A DNA stretch of 49,540 nt from Crenarchaeota archaeon SCGC AAA471-B05 (GCA_000380705.1 AQYM01000028.1:41062-90601); one strand, 5' to 3'; positions 15,729 through 24,334 are shown, counted from the first letter of the stretch. Numbers and translations are program-made. The notes: generated by a model not told the origin, from the sequence alone.

Positions 15729-16685
15729 ATGAAAGAAAAAGGTCTTTCATTAAGGGATATTGAGGGTATAGGACCTGCTACAGAAGCAAAATTAAAAGAA
15801 GCTGGATATTTAACGGTTGAAGCATTAGCGTTTGCTTCTGCAAAGGAAATAAGTGATGCTACTGGATTAAGTTATGAAAAAGCCCTAGAAATTACGGAAA
15901 AAGCTAGAAAATTATTAGGTTTTGGTTTTATTACTGCAGAGGAATATTATAAGAAAAGACAAAATATAGGTTATATTACAACAGGAAGTAAAGCTTTAGA
16001 CGGTTTATTGAATGGTGGAATAGAAACACAAGCTATAACTGAAATAATAGGAGAATTTGGAACAGGTAAAACACAACTTTGCCATCAATTAGCAGTTAAT
16101 ATTCAACTGCCAAAAGAAAAAGGTGGTTTAGATGCAAATGCTATTTATATAGATACTGAAGGAACTTTTAGACCTGAAAGAATAATACAAATAGCTACAC
16201 GTTTAAAATTGGATCCTCCCCAAGTTCTTAAAAGAATTTATTACACAAGAGCATACAATAGTGATCACCAAATGTTTGTGGTTGAAGAACTATTGGAGAA
16301 AATGTCCAACTTTAACGCAAGATTAGTTATAGTGGATAGTTTAGTAAGTCATTTCAGAAGTGAATATCCCGGAAGAGAGAATCTAGTTATAAGACAACAA
16401 AGATTAAATAAACATATCCATGATTTGCATAGAATTGCTATGCTCTATAATGCAGCAGTTGTGGTAACAAACCAAATTGTTGCTACTCCTGATGTATTTT
16501 TCGGTAATCCTAATAAACCAGTGGGTGGTCACATCATTGCGCATGGCTGCACATATAGACTATTAATAAGAAAAGGAAAAGAGAACCAAAGAATAATAAA
16601 GATATATGATTCACCTATGCATCCAGAAAGTGAAACGGTTTTCGTAATTACTGAAGGAGGAATAGCAGACGTAGAAGGGGATTAG
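15729..16685 (+). CDS. radA: DNA repair and recombination protein RadA
   Basis: Archaeal RecA/Rad51 recombinase, 318 residues, the standard size. N-terminal helix-hairpin-helix domain LRDIEGIGPATEAKLKEAGY, then the KKRQNIGYITTGSKALDGLLNGGIE linker, Walker A GEFGTGKT (residues 108-115), Walker B LVIVDS (199-204), and SHFRSEYPGRENL with the L1-side residues. The ATG at 15729 is about 28 bases after TTTTTATATTTTA. Its last 4 bases overlap the convergent DUF131-like gene. A short second RecA-like protein is encoded at 17914. Confidence 0.96.
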   Translation: MKEKGLSLRDIEGIGPATEAKLKEAGYLTVEALAFASAKEISDATGLSYEKALEITEKARKLLGFGFITAEEYYKKRQNIGYITTGSKALDGLLNGGIETQAITEIIGEFGTGKTQLCHQLAVNIQLPKEKGGLDANAIYIDTEGTFRPERIIQIATRLKLDPPQVLKRIYYTRAYNSDHQMFVVEELLEKMSNFNARLVIVDSLVSHFRSEYPGRENLVIRQQRLNKHIHDLHRIAMLYNAAVVVTNQIVATPDVFFGNPNKPVGGHIIAHGCTYRLLIRKGKENQRIIKIYDSPMHPESETVFVITEGGIADVEGD

Positions 16686-16918
16686 ATTCTCTTACGAAGT
16701 ACAGAAATAAAATTGATTAATAAAATTAGAATGGTTAGTGTAACCAATAGAATTAATAATATATCTCCATATTTACCAAAACTACCGCTTATTGGTATAA
16801 AAAATAATACAATGACAAAGCTGCCTGATACTTCGTTTTTTGGTATAAAATAAGCCAATAAAATTAAAATTCCAGTTATTATTAAAGCCAAAGATATTAC
16901 AGGGATTAATTGTTTCAT
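16682..16918 (-). CDS. Small DUF131-like membrane protein (second of a pair)
   Basis: A 78-residue protein with two strong hydrophobic segments (residues about 4-25 and 50-73) separated by a short loop, GSFVIVLFFIPISGSFGKYG. The loop resembles the AGGFILIGPIPIVF loop of the preceding gene product, so the two look like diverged paralogues of the archaeal DUF131/TIGR00304 family. No function is known. Start overlaps the stop of the upstream gene by 4 bases (translational coupling), and its 3' end overlaps radA by 4 bases. Confidence 0.6.
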   Translation of the reverse strand: MKQLIPVISLALIITGILILLAYFIPKNEVSGSFVIVLFFIPISGSFGKYGDILLILLVTLTILILLINFISVLRKRI

Positions 16919-17160
16919 CTTAATAGAGGAATTAAGAATAAAAGAATGGCTAAAATTGTTAACACAATTCCTGTAATAATGAGAATGTAACCCAATCTTT
17001 TATCATTTGAAAATACTATAGGAATAGGTCCTATCAGAATAAAACCACCCGCTTTTATATCAGCCTTTGAACTTCTACTTAAAGAAAAAACAACTAATAA
17101 AAAGAAACCTAGCAATATTATAAAAAGCGAAACTATTATTACCAAAACGTCATAATTCAT
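16915..17160 (-). CDS. Small DUF131-like membrane protein (first of a pair)
   Basis: An 81-residue protein with two membrane segments (about residues 5-27 and 57-79) joined by KADIKAGGFILIGPIPIVFSND, which closely fits the signature of the archaeal TIGR00304/DUF131 family. Function is unknown. It overlaps the stop of the sugar nucleotidyltransferase by 4 bases and the start of the next small membrane gene by 4 bases, so the three genes form one coupled unit on the minus strand. Confidence 0.65.
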   Translation of the reverse strand: MNYDVLVIIVSLFIILLGFFLLVVFSLSRSSKADIKAGGFILIGPIPIVFSNDKRLGYILIITGIVLTILAILLFLIPLLR

Positions 17161-17843
17161 ATTTCTCCTAATTTTTTATCATAAAGCTTACATATATTAA
17201 TGTAATCTTGTAATGTCCCTACATCGTAATATTCACCTTCAATATTATATGAAAAAACATTTAAGCCATTTTTAAGCAATTCGGTAACCAATTCATTCAT
17301 ATGAGAAATCGTATTTGGATTTATATAATCAAAAATTTTTGGTTCAGCAATATAAATTCCACTATTTACTTTTATTTTTATCTTAGGTTTTTCGTCCCAC
17401 CTTTTAACTTTTCCTTCCTTTGTAGAAGTGATGACACCATATCTAATAGGAAAAGAAAGATCTAAGGTAGCTATAGTGAATGTCGATGAGGATTTTATAT
17501 GAAAATCCACCATTTTTTTGAGAGAAAAATTAGTTATAATGTCGCAATAAACTATTACAAATGTTTCCTTAATTTTATCTTTCACAGCTAAAAGTTGTCC
17601 AGCAGTGCCTAAAGGTTTTGAATAAACGAAAGTTATTCCTTGAAAATCTTGATATATTTTTTCCATTATTCTTCCTTGAGAATTTGTTATTATGATAATT
17701 TCGTTGATATCGTTAATTCTTAACCAATCAATAATATGTTCAATTATCGGCTTATCACCCAACCTTAATAAAGGCTTAGGTAAAAAATAAGTAAAAGGTC
17801 TTAACCTTTTACCTATACCTGCAGCTAGTATTACACCTTTCAT
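17157..17843 (-). CDS. Sugar-1-phosphate nucleotidyltransferase
   Basis: A 228-residue nucleotidyltransferase of the NTP_transferase family, making an NDP-sugar from NTP and sugar-1-phosphate. The signature is at the N-terminus: VILAAGIGKRLRPFTYFLPKPLL with the GxGxRxxPxT...KP pattern, then GDKPIIEHII. GTAGQLLAV, VIYCD-like VIVYCDIITN and GIYIAEPKIFDYI follow the family order. It has only the catalytic domain, without a left-handed beta-helix, like short GDP-mannose or glucose-1-phosphate thymidylyltransferases. The exact sugar is not predictable. It heads the operon with the two small membrane proteins. Confidence 0.85.
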   Translation of the reverse strand: MKGVILAAGIGKRLRPFTYFLPKPLLRLGDKPIIEHIIDWLRINDINEIIIITNSQGRIMEKIYQDFQGITFVYSKPLGTAGQLLAVKDKIKETFVIVYCDIITNFSLKKMVDFHIKSSSTFTIATLDLSFPIRYGVITSTKEGKVKRWDEKPKIKIKVNSGIYIAEPKIFDYINPNTISHMNELVTELLKNGLNVFSYNIEGEYYDVGTLQDYINICKLYDKKLGEI

Positions 17844-17913
17844 TATATAAAAAATATTAGTAAGAACTTATAGTTTTCATTTTTTAATTTAAAAATATAA
17901 AATATCTTATAAA

Positions 17914-18627
17914 ATGCAAGAAAACGTTGTATTCCAAACAATTCCAACAGGTTCAAAACTTTTAGATAATATGCTAGGAGGTGGATTTTTATCATATACA
18001 ATTAACGAGATTTATGGTGAAGCGGGTTCAGGTAAAACAATACTCCTTCATCAGATCGCTCTAATATGTTCTTATAAACTAAATTCTAAAGTTTTTTTTA
18101 TAGATAACGATGGGACATTTAGAATAGAAAATATTATCAAAATAATAAAACGATTAAGATTGAATGATGAGAACTCTGTTAAATCTATCCTAAACAGAAT
18201 TATTGTTGCCAAAACACTAAGTTTAAATGATTTTAAAGATAAATTGGAAATCATTGCAATGTTAAATGAAATGATTCCTTTGGTTATAATAGATCCTATT
18301 ACCTATTATATAAGGAGCTTACCGAGAAAAGAATTCGAAAATGAATTAAAAAATATAATGTTTAAAATTAAACAAATTTGTGATAAAGGTTCATGTATTA
18401 TTTTTTCTAACCAAGTAACTTTTAAAGATAACGATAAGCTAAAGCCTGTGGGTAATTATTTAATTGAAGATTTTATTCATAGGAGAATTTTACTTAAAAA
18501 GAATAATTCAATTATACAGTGCATAATTGAATTAGCAGAAAATAAAATTGAAAACAGACGTGGGATGTTTAGAATAACTGACGTTGGATTTATAGGTTTA
18601 AAAGAAAAAGTTTCTTATTATGAATGA
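17914..18627 (+). CDS. RadA/RadB-like RecA-fold ATPase (RadA paralogue)
   Basis: A 237-residue single-domain RecA-fold protein without the N-terminal HhH domain. It starts FQTIPTGSKLLDNMLGGGF, has Walker A GEAGSGKT (residues 35-42), FFIDNDGTFR (the counterpart of the YIDTEGTFR of RadA) and Walker B PLVIIDP (122-128). Such short paralogues are known as RadB in Euryarchaeota and as aRadC/RadA paralogues in crenarchaea and help RadA or Holliday-junction processing. The N-terminal TATA-like TTTAAAAATAT (17884-17895) lies about 25 bases before the ATG. The gene overlaps the next small gene by 8 bases. Confidence 0.85.
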   Translation: MQENVVFQTIPTGSKLLDNMLGGGFLSYTINEIYGEAGSGKTILLHQIALICSYKLNSKVFFIDNDGTFRIENIIKIIKRLRLNDENSVKSILNRIIVAKTLSLNDFKDKLEIIAMLNEMIPLVIIDPITYYIRSLPRKEFENELKNIMFKIKQICDKGSCIIFSNQVTFKDNDKLKPVGNYLIEDFIHRRILLKKNNSIIQCIIELAENKIENRRGMFRITDVGFIGLKEKVSYYE

Positions 18628-18940
18628 AATAATAAATAAGGAAATTAGAAATGTATTAAAGGAATGTGTAAAAAATAAAAATTATAGCAAAATTGATTCT
18701 TTATTGAAAGATATTAAGATAAATTCAGATTATGAAAAGGGTTATTACGAATGTATTAGAGGATTAGTTGAATATATTACAAGAAAAAATTACGAGGAAA
18801 GATTAAAAGAATTTAACATATATAATTTAATTTTTGATAATAAAGAAGCAGTCTCTCAAATAATTAAAGAAGAATGGGACGATAGTCCATGGGAAATAGG
18901 ATTTAAACAAGCATTAAAGGATATTCTAGAAAGCATTTAA
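18620..18940 (+). CDS. Small acidic helical protein coupled to the RadA paralogue
   Basis: Not recognised. The 106-residue protein is rich in Glu, Lys, Asn and Ile and predicted largely helical, with no membrane segment. Features include DYEKGYYECIRGLVEYI and a C-terminal WDDSPWEIGFKQALKDIL. Its ATG at 18620 lies inside the last codons of the RadA paralogue (8-base overlap), so it is almost surely co-translated and may be its partner. No database family comes to mind. Confidence 0.6.
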   Translation: MNEIINKEIRNVLKECVKNKNYSKIDSLLKDIKINSDYEKGYYECIRGLVEYITRKNYEERLKEFNIYNLIFDNKEAVSQIIKEEWDDSPWEIGFKQALKDILESI

Positions 18941-18959
18941 AAATACTTATAAATTCAAA

Positions 18960-19280
18960 CTATCCTACCCATAAAGTATATTTCATAAATGTGGCAATTA
19001 ATACAAAGAAAACAAGCCAGCCTAAGATATAAACTCCAATACCAAACCTTAAAGGAGGTTCTGTTCGATTATTTAATATGAATTTCTTAATGAAGTTATT
19101 TGAAACAATTAATATTAAAATTAATATTAATAATGAAACAGCAGAAAATAAAGGTGGGATTAAACCACTTAAACACCCAGCTATAGCTCCGAAAAATGCT
19201 CTTGTATAGTATACTTTATTTAATGTTTTATAGTCGAGTTTATTAAAATCAGTAATAGGTGCCGACTTTGAAGACAACAC
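18960..19280 (-). CDS. EMC6-like small membrane protein
   Basis: A 106-residue membrane protein with about three hydrophobic segments (residues 28-60 in two parts, and 80-103). The order LNKVYYTRAFFGAIAGCLSGLI, a hydrophobic stretch, a short basic loop, then FGIGVYILGWLVFFVLIATFMKYTL resembles EMC6/Rab5-interacting proteins, where an N-terminal R of the YxR type is followed by a G-rich first helix. Archaeal EMC6-like proteins have been proposed as part of an ancient membrane-insertion machinery. Only GTG 19280 or TTG 19277 can serve as start, so its 5' end overlaps that of rqcH on the other strand. Confidence 0.5.
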   Translation of the reverse strand: MLSSKSAPITDFNKLDYKTLNKVYYTRAFFGAIAGCLSGLIPPLFSAVSLLILILILIVSNNFIKKFILNNRTEPPLRFGIGVYILGWLVFFVLIATFMKYTLWVG

Positions 19281-21193
19281 TTAACACCCTTGATATTATT
19301 TTATTAGTTGAGAAATTAAAACCTTTTCTGATTGGTAGTTATGTAACTAAGATACACAATACTGATTTTGGTGTACTTATTGTAATTAAAACACGAGAAG
19401 AAAAAATTGAAATTGTAATCAATCATTCAGGATGGCTGTTTATGACAAAATATGAAATAGAAAAAAAAGAACCTGATCAATTTATAAAGGAACTTAGGAA
19501 AAATCTTGAAGGAAAGAAAATAATCAATGTAAGTGTTCCTTTCTTCGATAGATATATAGTGATTGAATTTGAGAAAGGATTTAAACTCATAATTGAGATG
19601 ATGCATGGAGGTAACATTATTTTAACCAATAATGATGTAATCATAACAGCCTTAAAAATCAAGAAAGAAAAAAATAGAAACATTGTAAAAAACGAGAAAT
19701 ACATACGCCCAGAAATTTTTTCATTTAACCCCTTAAAAGAGGATCTCTCCAGCTATTATGATAAGATAATTAATTCTAAAGCTAACATTGTAGCTACGCT
19801 TGTGAGATTTTTTGGTATACCTGCAGAAATAGCAGAAGAAGCTTGTTTAGTAAGTAATATAAATAAAGAAACATTAGGTAAAGAAATCTCTCTTGAACAA
19901 GTTAAATTATTAGATAAAAAAATTAAAGAATTATGCACCGCTTATTTACAAAATAATAAATCTTATATTATATTATCTAAAAATAATGAATATATTAGTG
20001 TTACAAAATTAGAATTAAATATACATAAGAATTATGATAAAAAAATTTTTGATGAATTTAATGAAGCAGTCGAAGAATATTTTATTTATTTAAAGAAAAA
20101 AGAGAAAGAAAAAGAAAAAATGAAAGAAAAAGAAAAGAAATTATTTATTATAAATGATTTAAATAAAAAAATTTTAGAAATAAAGAATCAAATAGAAATA
20201 ATTAATTCATTTATAAATTTATTTAAAGATAATATATTAGAAATCGATAATATATTAACTAATTCTCATAAAATAATAGAAGAGAAAAAATGGGATCGAT
20301 TAAAAGATTTCTTATATTCTTCATGGCCAAAAAATTTAGGATCGATAGAAAACATAGATTTAAAAAATAAAAAAATAATTATAAATTATCAAAATATTCT
20401 AATAGAATTAAATCTTTTTTTAAATTCAACTAAAAATCTTGAAATTTTATATAATATAATAAAGGAAAATAAAAATAAAATAATAAAAATTGAAGAAAAA
20501 ATAAAAGAAGTTGAAAAAGAAGTTAAAAAAGAAGAAATTAAAAAAGAAGTTAAAGAAAAGTTAAAGAAAAGCTGGTACGAAAGTTACCTTTGGTTCTATA
20601 CCTCCAACGATGTTTTGGTTGTTTCAGGGAGGGATGCTTCCCAAAACGAAAGCTTAATAAAAAGGAAAGCAAGCGAAAATGACATTATCTTACATGCCGA
20701 TATTCATGGTTCTCCCTTTACCGTAATTAAAGCCAACGAAAATAAACCTATTAGCGAGAATGATATATTTGAAGCAGCTCAATTTACTGCTTCCTATTCA
20801 AGTGCATGGAAAGAAGGATTTGGTAATATAGATGTTTACTGGGTAAACAAAAACCAAGTTTCGAAAAAGTCACCAAGCGGAACTTATTTAAGCAAAGGTT
20901 CATTTATGATTTATGGGAATAAAAATTATATAAGAAATGTTCCTTTATGCTTAGCTGTTGTAGTCGAAGATAATACGGTTAAGGTAATCCCACAAGTTAC
21001 AGCAGAAAAAAAGTATAAAGAGTATATATTATTAATTCCTGGCAATTTTTCAAAAGAATATATAATTGAAAAAATAATAAATATATTAATAAGAAATAAA
21101 AAAAGAATTAATAAAAAACTAATAAAAGAAGAATTAATAAAAAATTTACCTAAGGGAGGATTTTCCATCTTTAAGTTGCATAATTTTAGTTGA
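19259..21193 (+). CDS. rqcH: Ribosome quality control protein RqcH / NEMF homologue (NFACT)
   Basis: Binds obstructed large ribosomal subunits and, in relatives, adds C-terminal tails to stalled chains. The 644-residue protein has the NFACT-N domain (LDIILLVEKLKPFLIGSYVTKIHN at the start), helix-hairpin region, a long Lys/Glu coiled coil (about residues 275-440) and the NFACT-R domain (WYESYLWFYTSNDVLVVSGRDASQN, then DIILHADIHGSPFTVIK). The C-terminus is short and basic. Start is GTG 19259; TTG 19268 is possible and would keep the conserved core. Both overlap the opposite EMC6-like ORF head to head, so promoter signals must lie inside that ORF. Confidence 0.92.
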   Translation: MPTLKTTLNTLDIILLVEKLKPFLIGSYVTKIHNTDFGVLIVIKTREEKIEIVINHSGWLFMTKYEIEKKEPDQFIKELRKNLEGKKIINVSVPFFDRYIVIEFEKGFKLIIEMMHGGNIILTNNDVIITALKIKKEKNRNIVKNEKYIRPEIFSFNPLKEDLSSYYDKIINSKANIVATLVRFFGIPAEIAEEACLVSNINKETLGKEISLEQVKLLDKKIKELCTAYLQNNKSYIILSKNNEYISVTKLELNIHKNYDKKIFDEFNEAVEEYFIYLKKKEKEKEKMKEKEKKLFIINDLNKKILEIKNQIEIINSFINLFKDNILEIDNILTNSHKIIEEKKWDRLKDFLYSSWPKNLGSIENIDLKNKKIIINYQNILIELNLFLNSTKNLEILYNIIKENKNKIIKIEEKIKEVEKEVKKEEIKKEVKEKLKKSWYESYLWFYTSNDVLVVSGRDASQNESLIKRKASENDIILHADIHGSPFTVIKANENKPISENDIFEAAQFTASYSSAWKEGFGNIDVYWVNKNQVSKKSPSGTYLSKGSFMIYGNKNYIRNVPLCLAVVVEDNTVKVIPQVTAEKKYKEYILLIPGNFSKEYIIEKIINILIRNKKRINKKLIKEELIKNLPKGGFSIFKLHNFS

Positions 21194-21256
21194 GTCTTTG
21201 GAAAGCAATTTTCTGAGACGATAAAAATATAATCTTCTACGCCATATTATTATTTA

Positions 21257-21811
21257 ATGAGTTCATTACGAGATGAAAGATTCACTCTGAAAGTCTTAGA
21301 CATTATGGATCCAAATCCCGTTTTTATTTCTAAATCAATTACAGTAAAAGAGATCGCTAAAGTTATGGAGGAAAAAAATACAGAAGTTGTTTTGGTTGTA
21401 GAAAATAATAAATTAGTTGGTATTATAACTGAAAAAGATTTGCTAACTAAAGTTTTATCTAAAGGAAGAAATCCTGAAACTACAAAAGCTGACGAAATAA
21501 TGTCCTATCCAGTTAAACATGTAGCTCCTAATACTGACATTTTACAAGCTATAACGTTAATGGTTAAAAATAATATAAGACGTTTAGTCGTTTTAGATAA
21601 AGATAAAATATTAGGTATCGTAACTGTTACTGATATTTTAAGAGTTGCTCCTTCTTACATAAGTGTTTTGCAAGAATTACCAAGAGAAACAGAAATTTTA
21701 AAGAGTGAAAAAACCATGCAAAACTATTGTGAAAGATGCGGAGAGTGGAGTGATGAACTTTTACAAGTTAACGATTTATTATTATGCGAACGATGTCGCG
21801 AAAACTTATAA
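21257..21811 (+). CDS. CBS-pair protein with C-terminal zinc ribbon
   Basis: 184 residues: two CBS motifs forming one Bateman module (about 12-70 and 78-135), each with the VVVENNKLVGIITEKDLL and VVLDKDKILGIVTVTDIL pattern that binds adenosyl ligands, and a C-terminal zinc ribbon with C158, C161, C177 and C180 (CERCGEW...CERC). This arrangement is common in archaea, where it acts as a putative nucleotide sensor; the partner is unknown. A TATA-like ATAAAAATATAATC at 21220-21233 is about 30 bases before the ATG. It overlaps the next CBS gene. Confidence 0.88.
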   Translation: MSSLRDERFTLKVLDIMDPNPVFISKSITVKEIAKVMEEKNTEVVLVVENNKLVGIITEKDLLTKVLSKGRNPETTKADEIMSYPVKHVAPNTDILQAITLMVKNNIRRLVVLDKDKILGIVTVTDILRVAPSYISVLQELPRETEILKSEKTMQNYCERCGEWSDELLQVNDLLLCERCRENL

Positions 21812-22644
21812 ATTTTAAAAGAGAAGAAAGCTATAACAGAAAACCATACAAGGTTAATGAAGCTTATGATAAAACAATAAAACCCTTATTTTATGATGAA
21901 CTATTATTGAAAGCAAAAACTATATTAAAAAGCAAAGGATTAAGAGGGTTAATTATAACGGAATATGACTATAAGGTAATTGGGTACATTAGCAGAATAA
22001 AGTTAATTAAAATTGCTCCGAATTGCTCTACTATGTTAGTTAAAGATGTTATTGAGAAAATAAGTATGACAGCAAGAGAAGAAGATGAGTTAAAAGATAT
22101 AGCTGAAGAAATGATTAAGAAAAATATAGACTGCGTACCAGTTTTAGATGAAAAGAATGGAATGAAATACAAAGGTATTATAACATTAGAAAATATTTTA
22201 AATGTTTTATCAAAGATCAACAATGACTTGCTTTATAACAAAATAAAAGATAAAATAGATGTTAAAAAAATCTATTGCAGGAATTCGGATACGCTTGCTT
22301 ATGCTTGGAAAAAAATGATCGATAATTCTTTAACGGGAATTCTTGTATTAGATGAAGAAGATAATTTAATAGGTATACTAACTCAGCATGATGTATTATC
22401 TGTTAAAATACCAAATATTCATATAGTTCTTGATGATTCTAATTCCTCAATCCCAGTCAGTTCAGTTATGATGACAAAAAATTTAGTAAAGATGACAAAA
22501 AATAATTTAATAATCGATGTTATAAAAATAATGTTAAAACATAAAATAGGTAGATTACCTATCGTAGATGAAAACAATCCAAACAAGGCATTAGGAATGA
22601 TAGATAAACAGACTTTGATACAATATCTGATTAACTTATTATAA
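21784..22644 (+). CDS. Four-CBS-motif protein
   Basis: A 286-residue protein built of two Bateman modules. CBS segments end in GLIITEYDYKVIGYISRIKLI, CVPVLDEKNGMKYKGIITLENIL, GILVLDEEDNLIGILTQHDVL and RLPIVDENNPNKALGMIDKQTLI. No catalytic domain is attached. Start ATG 21784 overlaps the upstream CBS gene by 28 bases; ATG 21793 (9 bases further) is an equal alternative. The N-terminal 30 residues before the first motif are basic. It is the second of three CBS genes in a row, probably sensors of adenine nucleotides or SAM. Confidence 0.85.
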   Translation: MRTMSRKLINFKREESYNRKPYKVNEAYDKTIKPLFYDELLLKAKTILKSKGLRGLIITEYDYKVIGYISRIKLIKIAPNCSTMLVKDVIEKISMTAREEDELKDIAEEMIKKNIDCVPVLDEKNGMKYKGIITLENILNVLSKINNDLLYNKIKDKIDVKKIYCRNSDTLAYAWKKMIDNSLTGILVLDEEDNLIGILTQHDVLSVKIPNIHIVLDDSNSSIPVSSVMMTKNLVKMTKNNLIIDVIKIMLKHKIGRLPIVDENNPNKALGMIDKQTLIQYLINLL

Positions 22645-23030
22645 TTTCCTAAATTTTTAATATATTTTAATATTAATAAATTTATTTTGTTATTTTTATA
22701 TAAGAGAATTAACTAATTAAAAAAATAATTATTTACATTAAAATTATATACTTAATTAAAATCTAATCTTTTAATTAAATGAATCAAAAAATTAATCATA
22801 AAAACCGATCCTACTTTATAACTTTAGTTGGTTGTCAAATTCTAGGTTTTATTGAAACAGCATCTTAGTATTTTTCCAGTTGCCAATTATAAAATTTAAC
22901 CTTAATAACACCGATAAAGTTTTGCTATTAATAGAGGAAAAGTCTATGAAAAAGCAATAACATCTATTTGCAAGAAATTCATGCTATACATTTTAAATAT
23001 TTTAAGGATTTAGGAGAAAATATTAATAGA
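22645..23030. other. 386-base AT-rich spacer between CBS genes, no convincing gene
   Basis: The left half is almost pure AT. A 29-codon ORF (22779-22868) starts about 26 bases after CTTAATTAAAA and reads MNQKINHKNRSYF onwards, but I see no relatives. Some in-frame pieces afterwards (IEEKSMKKQ) suggest a decayed gene rather than a functional one. The right end holds the promoter of the third CBS gene. Confidence 0.3.
22991..23000 (+). promoter_or_regulatory. TATA-like box deciding the start of the third CBS gene
   Basis: TTTTAAATAT lies about 31-40 bases before ATG 23031. The longer reading from TTG 22968 would place this box inside the coding region and add 21 residues without family similarity, so ATG 23031 is preferred. 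Confidence 0.55.
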
Positions 23031-23876
23031 ATGTCAAACAGAAGTAAATTTTCAGAAATTAAAGTTTTAGATTATTCTTCCAAAGAAGTTTTCGTTATAA
23101 CCCAGAATGATACGTTAAATTATGCAAGAAAACTTATGTTGAAAAATGGAATATCTAAATTGGTAGTTATAAATGAAGAGAATAAGCTTGTTGGAATAAT
23201 TACACTTAGAGATATAGCAAGCATTTTAACAAAATTGGCTTCTTCCGGAGAGTTGGATTTGAATGCAATACTAGTAAAAAACGTTATGACTAAAAATGTA
23301 ATTCAAGTTGAGCCTAACGCTTCTGTTAAGGAAGCAGCATTACTAATGGTAAAGAATAAAATAGGTAGCGTGGTTGTTACAGAAAATGATGAAATTGTTG
23401 GTATATTTACTAAAACGGATGTATGTAAAGCATATAACGATTATCCTATAGAAGAACTTAGAGTTAAAAGTGTTATGCAAAAGAAATTTACTACGGTAAA
23501 TATTCTTTCAAGTCTTTGGAAAGTTATAGAAAAAATTAAAGAAGGAGAGGATCTCATAATCGTCGAAGACAATAAAAAGCCTGTAGGTATTATAACCTTG
23601 TCTATGTTAGCATCTTTAGATGAAAAAGATTTTATTAGAGGAAAAGTAAACTACTTAAGAGGAGGAATAAATCAAGAAAAAATAAAAACAGGTAATTTGG
23701 CGAGAGATTTTATGTTTAAAATAGATACAGTAATCTTTGAGGGAGAGAAACTCCAAAAAGCTTCTAATTATATAATAAAATTTAATATTCCTGCGATCCC
23801 AGTGGTAGATTTAACAGGCTCAATAATAGGTTTGGTTTCTAAAAATGATATAACAAAGGTTGTAGCATTATTATGA
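23031..23876 (+). CDS. Four-CBS-motif protein
   Basis: About 281 residues from ATG 23031, consisting of two Bateman modules. Motif ends read LVVINEENKLVGIITLRDIA, VVVTENDEIVGIFTKTDVC, IIVEDNKKPVGIITLSML and IPVVDLTGSIIGLVSKNDI. VMTKNVIQVEPNASVKEAA is a typical interdomain segment. No enzyme domain is present. It overlaps the Mut7-C gene by 4 bases (ATGA), so the sensor is made together with a possible RNase, AMMECR1 protein and a glycosyltransferase. Relative to the second CBS gene it looks like a diverged paralogue. Confidence 0.85.
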   Translation: MSNRSKFSEIKVLDYSSKEVFVITQNDTLNYARKLMLKNGISKLVVINEENKLVGIITLRDIASILTKLASSGELDLNAILVKNVMTKNVIQVEPNASVKEAALLMVKNKIGSVVVTENDEIVGIFTKTDVCKAYNDYPIEELRVKSVMQKKFTTVNILSSLWKVIEKIKEGEDLIIVEDNKKPVGIITLSMLASLDEKDFIRGKVNYLRGGINQEKIKTGNLARDFMFKIDTVIFEGEKLQKASNYIIKFNIPAIPVVDLTGSIIGLVSKNDITKVVALL

Positions 23877-24334
23877 AATTTGTAGTGGATGGAATGCATG
23901 GAAAGGTTGCAAAATGGCTTAGATTATTAGGCTTTGATGTTTTTTATTCTGCGACAATTAATGATGAAGAATTAATTGAATTGACACAAAAAAATAAGGC
24001 TATTCTTATAACCAGTGACGAAGAGTTGTATTATAAAGCAGTTAAATTAAATTTACAAGCAATGTTATTAAAAATCAAAAAGAAAAATCAGATGTTAAAA
24101 GAAATATTAAAAGCTCTAAACATAAGCTATAACGATATAAATATTGGTTCAAGATGTATGATTTGCAATGCTTTATTAGTTAAAATTGAGAAAGATAAAG
24201 TAATCAATATCCTACCACAAAACATTATTGAGAGGAATTCTGAGTTTTGGTATTGCGAAAAATGTAATAAATATTATTGGTATGGATCACATTGGAAAAA
24301 TATAGAAAAAGAAATAAAACAAATATTTATATAA
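23873..24334 (+). CDS. Mut7-C (PIN-like) RNase-domain protein with zinc ribbon
   Basis: A 153-residue Mut7-C/DUF82 protein. The PIN-like N-terminal domain reads FVVDGMHGKVAKWLRLLGFD with the metal-binding Asp (D6) and ILITSDEELYYKA with D49 and E51. The C-terminal zinc ribbon has C95, C98, C128 and C131 (CMIC...CEKC) and a closing YYWYGSHW, where family members keep a W-G-H-W-like ending. Predicted RNase, target unknown. It shares a 4-base overlap with the upstream CBS gene and a 1-base overlap with the AMMECR1 gene. Confidence 0.88.
   Translation: MKFVVDGMHGKVAKWLRLLGFDVFYSATINDEELIELTQKNKAILITSDEELYYKAVKLNLQAMLLKIKKKNQMLKEILKALNISYNDINIGSRCMICNALLVKIEKDKVINILPQNIIERNSEFWYCEKCNKYYWYGSHWKNIEKEIKQIFI

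Noticed and set aside
22968..23030. TTG start giving the third CBS protein 21 more residues.
   Set aside because: A TATA-like box lies inside this extension at the right distance for ATG 23031, and the extra residues do not resemble a CBS protein.
24277..24333. Upstream ATG of the AMMECR1 frame.
   Set aside because: It would overlap Mut7-C by 58 bases; ATG 24334 gives the usual one-base overlap and the normal family N-terminus.
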